From assembly GCA_934378025.1 (NCBI GenBank), contig CAKRPM010000082.1, positions 1 through 6,152 of the forward strand: a stretch of DNA of 6,152 nucleotides, given 5' to 3'. Source of the DNA: an uncultured Eubacteriales bacterium (GTDB lineage Bacteria; Bacillota; Clostridia; Oscillospirales; QAKW01). Below, one piece after another: positions 3,451 through 6,152 of the stretch (position 1 is its first letter; the number at the start of each line of letters is the position of its first letter). The notes under the pieces were generated by a model. It saw nothing but the letters and a program-made list of their open reading frames with translations, searched no databases and had not been told where the DNA came from. The position numbers were made by a program, and so were the translations under genes.

Positions 3451-6152
3451 GAGAAAAAGAATAATCAATCGCCTGTCGGCGGTGTTGTGTCTTATTACCG
3501 TACTTTCTCAGCTTGTCGGCACGGCACCGTGGAACAGCGGGCTTTCCGCCCATTCGGCGGCGGTATCTTCGCCCATTGCTTTGAAAAGAATAGACGGTAG
3601 CGGAAAAGCCTTCATTTATCACAGCTTTTCGGAAACGACAGAGTTTTTGACCGGTCAGACCTATGCGTTTTTAAACGGTATTTACGGCGAAGAGGATGCG
3701 GTTTCCTCACTGGGTGCAGGGGCGATCTTGAAAGCGACAAATGTGTCAAACAGTTCTGCCAGCTATATAAAATATAAGTATGGAAATGACGCTGCGGTAA
3801 AGGTTTATGTGGATGTGATCACACCGGGCAAGGATTTTGACGGCTGTGTAGTCGGCGGACTTTATAAGGTTCCAAATGCTAAAACGCCGACGGAATACCG
3901 TTATTTTTGCGGATACGGCGGCGCGCGAAACTGCGGACCATACTACGCCTATACCTATGAAGAGGAAAGCGTTACTTTCAGCGGCGTATCGGCTTCACTG
4001 AACAGTATTGAAAAGCAAGGCTCGGAAAATTCGTCGGATTACACCGTTACGATCCTCTATGACGGAGATAAAAGAAAGGTTTTAGACCACGATAGCTATA
4101 CGGTGGCATTTACTGCCCCCGACACGGTTACCTTTGTTGTTTCTGACAGCGTGGGAAATTCCATTACAGCGAATTTCCAATCCCCGTTGGCAGTACGTTA
4201 TAACGGGAACAGCGAAAATACGGGCAATGTTCCTTCCACGCAGGCGATTTGGAAGGGAGAAAGTGACAAAATTTCTTCTCAAATACCGACCCGCTCTGGT
4301 TATTCGTTTGTAAACTGGAAAGACACACAAGCAAACAAGAATTATTCGGCAGGGCAGAGCATTACCCCTGCGAAATCAATGCAGCTTTCGGCTCAGTGGA
4401 AGGACAGTCGGGCACCGAATATCGGCTATACGCCTACGCAGGTGATGACGGGCGATTCCGATGAGGACGTGAAAAAAGTAATACAGGCCGCACTCACCAT
4501 CACGGATAATGAGCCTGTTTCGGAATGTACCGTTACGGTGACTTTGCCCGCTGGCTTTACCAAAACGCCGGGCAATAAAAATGTTACGGTGAAAGTCACG
4601 GATAAAGCGGGAAATATCGCCACGAAGACCTGCTCGGTTTATGTTTCTTCTTATGTGGATATTTCGACGCCTGTTTTCACGGAAAGTACAAAAAATCTCA
4701 CTGCAACGCTGAACAATCCCGGCACGGACACGGTTACGGCAAGCGGCTTTGTGTGGGGCGTTATGAACTCGCCGAGTCTTACCGTAAATAACGGCAAAGC
4801 AACAACATCGACCGTAGCCGGCAAGGCAGGCGACAAAATTTCCGTCACGGCGAATAACCTGCAAAAGGGTGTAGAATATTATGCCAGAGCGTATATTACC
4901 GCAGGCGGCGTCACTTATTACAGTGAGGAGATTGAAATAGGGCTGGGGCTTCCTGCATACGGCACCTTTACAATTGCGCACAGCAGTAACGGTACCTTTA
5001 CGGTTACAAGGAGCGGCGGAAGCGAGGGCGCGCAGACCGTCTATTATCGCACGGTGAACGGTTCGGCGGTAGGCGGTACACATTTTACGCACAAATACGG
5101 CACGCTGACCTTTGCTGCCGGCGTGACCTCCAAAACCATAACGATAAGTGAAAAGACCGCAAACACAGCGTACAGCGGTAAACCTGCCACCGCCTATAGT
5201 AACGCAAACCGCACCTATTCGGTGGAAATTTATCGAGTGGTCGGCGGCGGAAGTCTGGGCAGTACAACGAGCGCCGCAAGGACGATGAACAATAGCTCGT
5301 CTTATACAGTGAGTCGAGATTACTATACCAGAAGCAGAAATTTTGCGTCGTACAGCGAGGAGACGACGCGCGGCGACTATGAGAGCGACAAATTAGGTTG
5401 GTATAATGGGGTAACCGGAAGCGCTGCTTCACGCACAATAACAGTCAGTGTTCCGGACCTAAATGCGGACTACTGGAAAAATACAGCAACCGGGCTTTTA
5501 TATTTGATGCAGGTTCAAATTAAAGAGAAAGACGCCGGCTATCAGCACATTCAGATCACACCCGGAGGTTCTATAAATACAAGCTTCTACCCATACGATG
5601 GGGGTTACAGAGGATTTTCTGATTTTAACGATATGAACCCTGCTGCCTACGCAATGACCTTGGAACACGGGGGATCCGGCAGCGCAAATAAAAACTACAA
5701 CCAATACTCTTTCCCGTCCAAGGCCGGAACTATGGCAAGGGCGCCTACCAACGAATATATAAAAAGCGGATATGGGGACACAAGCGGGCTGATCTTTCCT
5801 GTTACACAAGAAAAAATCTCCATTGGCTACAGCGGCAGCGGCACCGGCAGTGACGAATGGGTGGAAAAGAATGAAAATCATTTTATCAAGTTGCTGGACA
5901 CCAGAGAACCCCAGCTTGTCGCAGTCGCTCCTATGGCCGGCGGGACTTACAAAGTGGGAGATTCCTTTACGGTATCTCTGATTTTTGACGAGATTGTTGA
6001 CAGTCAGAACAGCGGCACTCTTTCGAATGTTGTGGTGAATACTTCCTGGGGAAAAGCCTATTATGTCGGCGGCGCAAATACCAACGTTCTGTATTTTAAA
6101 GGGACAATAGCGGCCAATGCAAACACAACGCTCACGGTCAACAGCTTTACAA
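3437..6152 (+). CDS. Large secreted multi-domain surface protein with InlB, Ig-like, FN3-like and Calx-beta domains (3' truncated by window edge)
   Basis: ATG 3437 follows AAGGGGA (3420-3426) by 10 bases; the frame stays open for 905 codons and leaves the window. GTG 3440 is an alternative start. Residues 1-42 are a Sec signal peptide: VRDKRKRIINR, then hydrophobic LSAVLCLITVLSQLVG, with cleavage likely near the A-H-S-A-A stretch. Residues about 44-250 are unrecognised and contain C137, C158 and C166. Residues 252-321 match an InlB B-repeat (V-R-Y-N-G-N, RSGYSFVNWKD, LSAQWKD). About 325-406 is Ig-like (VTVKVTDKAGNIA); 411-502 is FN3-like (ASGFVWG, then GVEYYARAYIT). Residues 509-602 form a Calx-beta domain (FTVTRSGGSEGAQ, AVGGTHF, GTLTFAAGVTSKTITI). 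About 603-820 is a Tyr/Ser/Gly-rich region I cannot place. Another Ig-like unit starts near 824 (GGTYKVGDSFTVSLIFDEIV). The protein probably serves in adhesion or cell-wall display; any anchor would be downstream, so anchoring is unknown. Confidence 0.93.
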   Translation, partial: MVRDKRKRIINRLSAVLCLITVLSQLVGTAPWNSGLSAHSAAVSSPIALKRIDGSGKAFIYHSFSETTEFLTGQTYAFLNGIYGEEDAVSSLGAGAILKATNVSNSSASYIKYKYGNDAAVKVYVDVITPGKDFDGCVVGGLYKVPNAKTPTEYRYFCGYGGARNCGPYYAYTYEEESVTFSGVSASLNSIEKQGSENSSDYTVTILYDGDKRKVLDHDSYTVAFTAPDTVTFVVSDSVGNSITANFQSPLAVRYNGNSENTGNVPSTQAIWKGESDKISSQIPTRSGYSFVNWKDTQANKNYSAGQSITPAKSMQLSAQWKDSRAPNIGYTPTQVMTGDSDEDVKKVIQAALTITDNEPVSECTVTVTLPAGFTKTPGNKNVTVKVTDKAGNIATKTCSVYVSSYVDISTPVFTESTKNLTATLNNPGTDTVTASGFVWGVMNSPSLTVNNGKATTSTVAGKAGDKISVTANNLQKGVEYYARAYITAGGVTYYSEEIEIGLGLPAYGTFTIAHSSNGTFTVTRSGGSEGAQTVYYRTVNGSAVGGTHFTHKYGTLTFAAGVTSKTITISEKTANTAYSGKPATAYSNANRTYSVEIYRVVGGGSLGSTTSAARTMNNSSSYTVSRDYYTRSRNFASYSEETTRGDYESDKLGWYNGVTGSAASRTITVSVPDLNADYWKNTATGLLYLMQVQIKEKDAGYQHIQITPGGSINTSFYPYDGGYRGFSDFNDMNPAAYAMTLEHGGSGSANKNYNQYSFPSKAGTMARAPTNEYIKSGYGDTSGLIFPVTQEKISIGYSGSGTGSDEWVEKNENHFIKLLDTREPQLVAVAPMAGGTYKVGDSFTVSLIFDEIVDSQNSGTLSNVVVNTSWGKAYYVGGANTNVLYFKGTIAANANTTLTVNSFT

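Noticed and set aside
4376..5092. 238-codon open frame on the - strand inside the surface-protein gene
   Set aside because: Its length comes from the ACG/GCG-rich codons of the + strand gene read backwards; the product is Arg/Cys-rich and low-complexity, and the + frame has clear domains throughout.
5498..5881. 127-codon - strand frame in the surface-protein gene
   Set aside because: It is antisense to a continuous + frame with convincing protein character, and no ribosome site or family pattern was seen.

Overview
This window looks like the chromosome of a low-to-moderate GC Firmicute, most likely a gut- or rumen-type member of the Clostridia. The inference rests on strong GGAGG-type ribosome binding sites, sigma-A-like promoters, compact hairpin plus T-tract terminators, a LytTR/GHKL two-component pair, a DUF6440 small protein and an InlB-repeat surface protein. 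All genes I can support lie on the + strand; no tRNA, rRNA, CRISPR array or transposase was seen.

Layout: (1) 1-276 is the 3' end of a tRNA-binding OB-fold coding region, probably the C-terminus of methionyl-tRNA synthetase, closed by a perfect 11-bp hairpin terminator at 371-401. (2) 446-619 is a stand-alone 57-codon DUF6440-family gene with its own terminator at 640-679. (3) 680-1038 is a gene-poor stretch with a good sigma-A promoter (788-816) and a hairpin-rich leader. (4) 1039-3041 is a two-gene operon: a LytTR response regulator overlapping by 4 bp an AgrC-like, multi-membrane-pass GHKL histidine kinase, closed by a terminator at 3086-3112. (5) 3154 to the right edge is a second operon: an unrecognised 98-residue helical, charged protein overlapping by 14 bp the start of a very large secreted repeat-domain protein. 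Its first 905 codons are in the window and it runs off the edge.

The most interesting reading is that regions 4 and 5 form one regulatory unit. Between the kinase stop and the 98-aa gene there is a direct repeat (ACCAATT plus similar flanks) whose copies start exactly 21 bp apart, the geometry bound by LytTR regulators. It lies upstream of an extended -10 promoter that has no recognisable -35 and overlaps the T-tract of the kinase terminator. I propose that the kinase senses an external signal, probably a peptide, and that the regulator activates the surface-protein operon from this repeat. The repeat, its spacing and the gene order are seen in the sequence; the regulatory link is inference.
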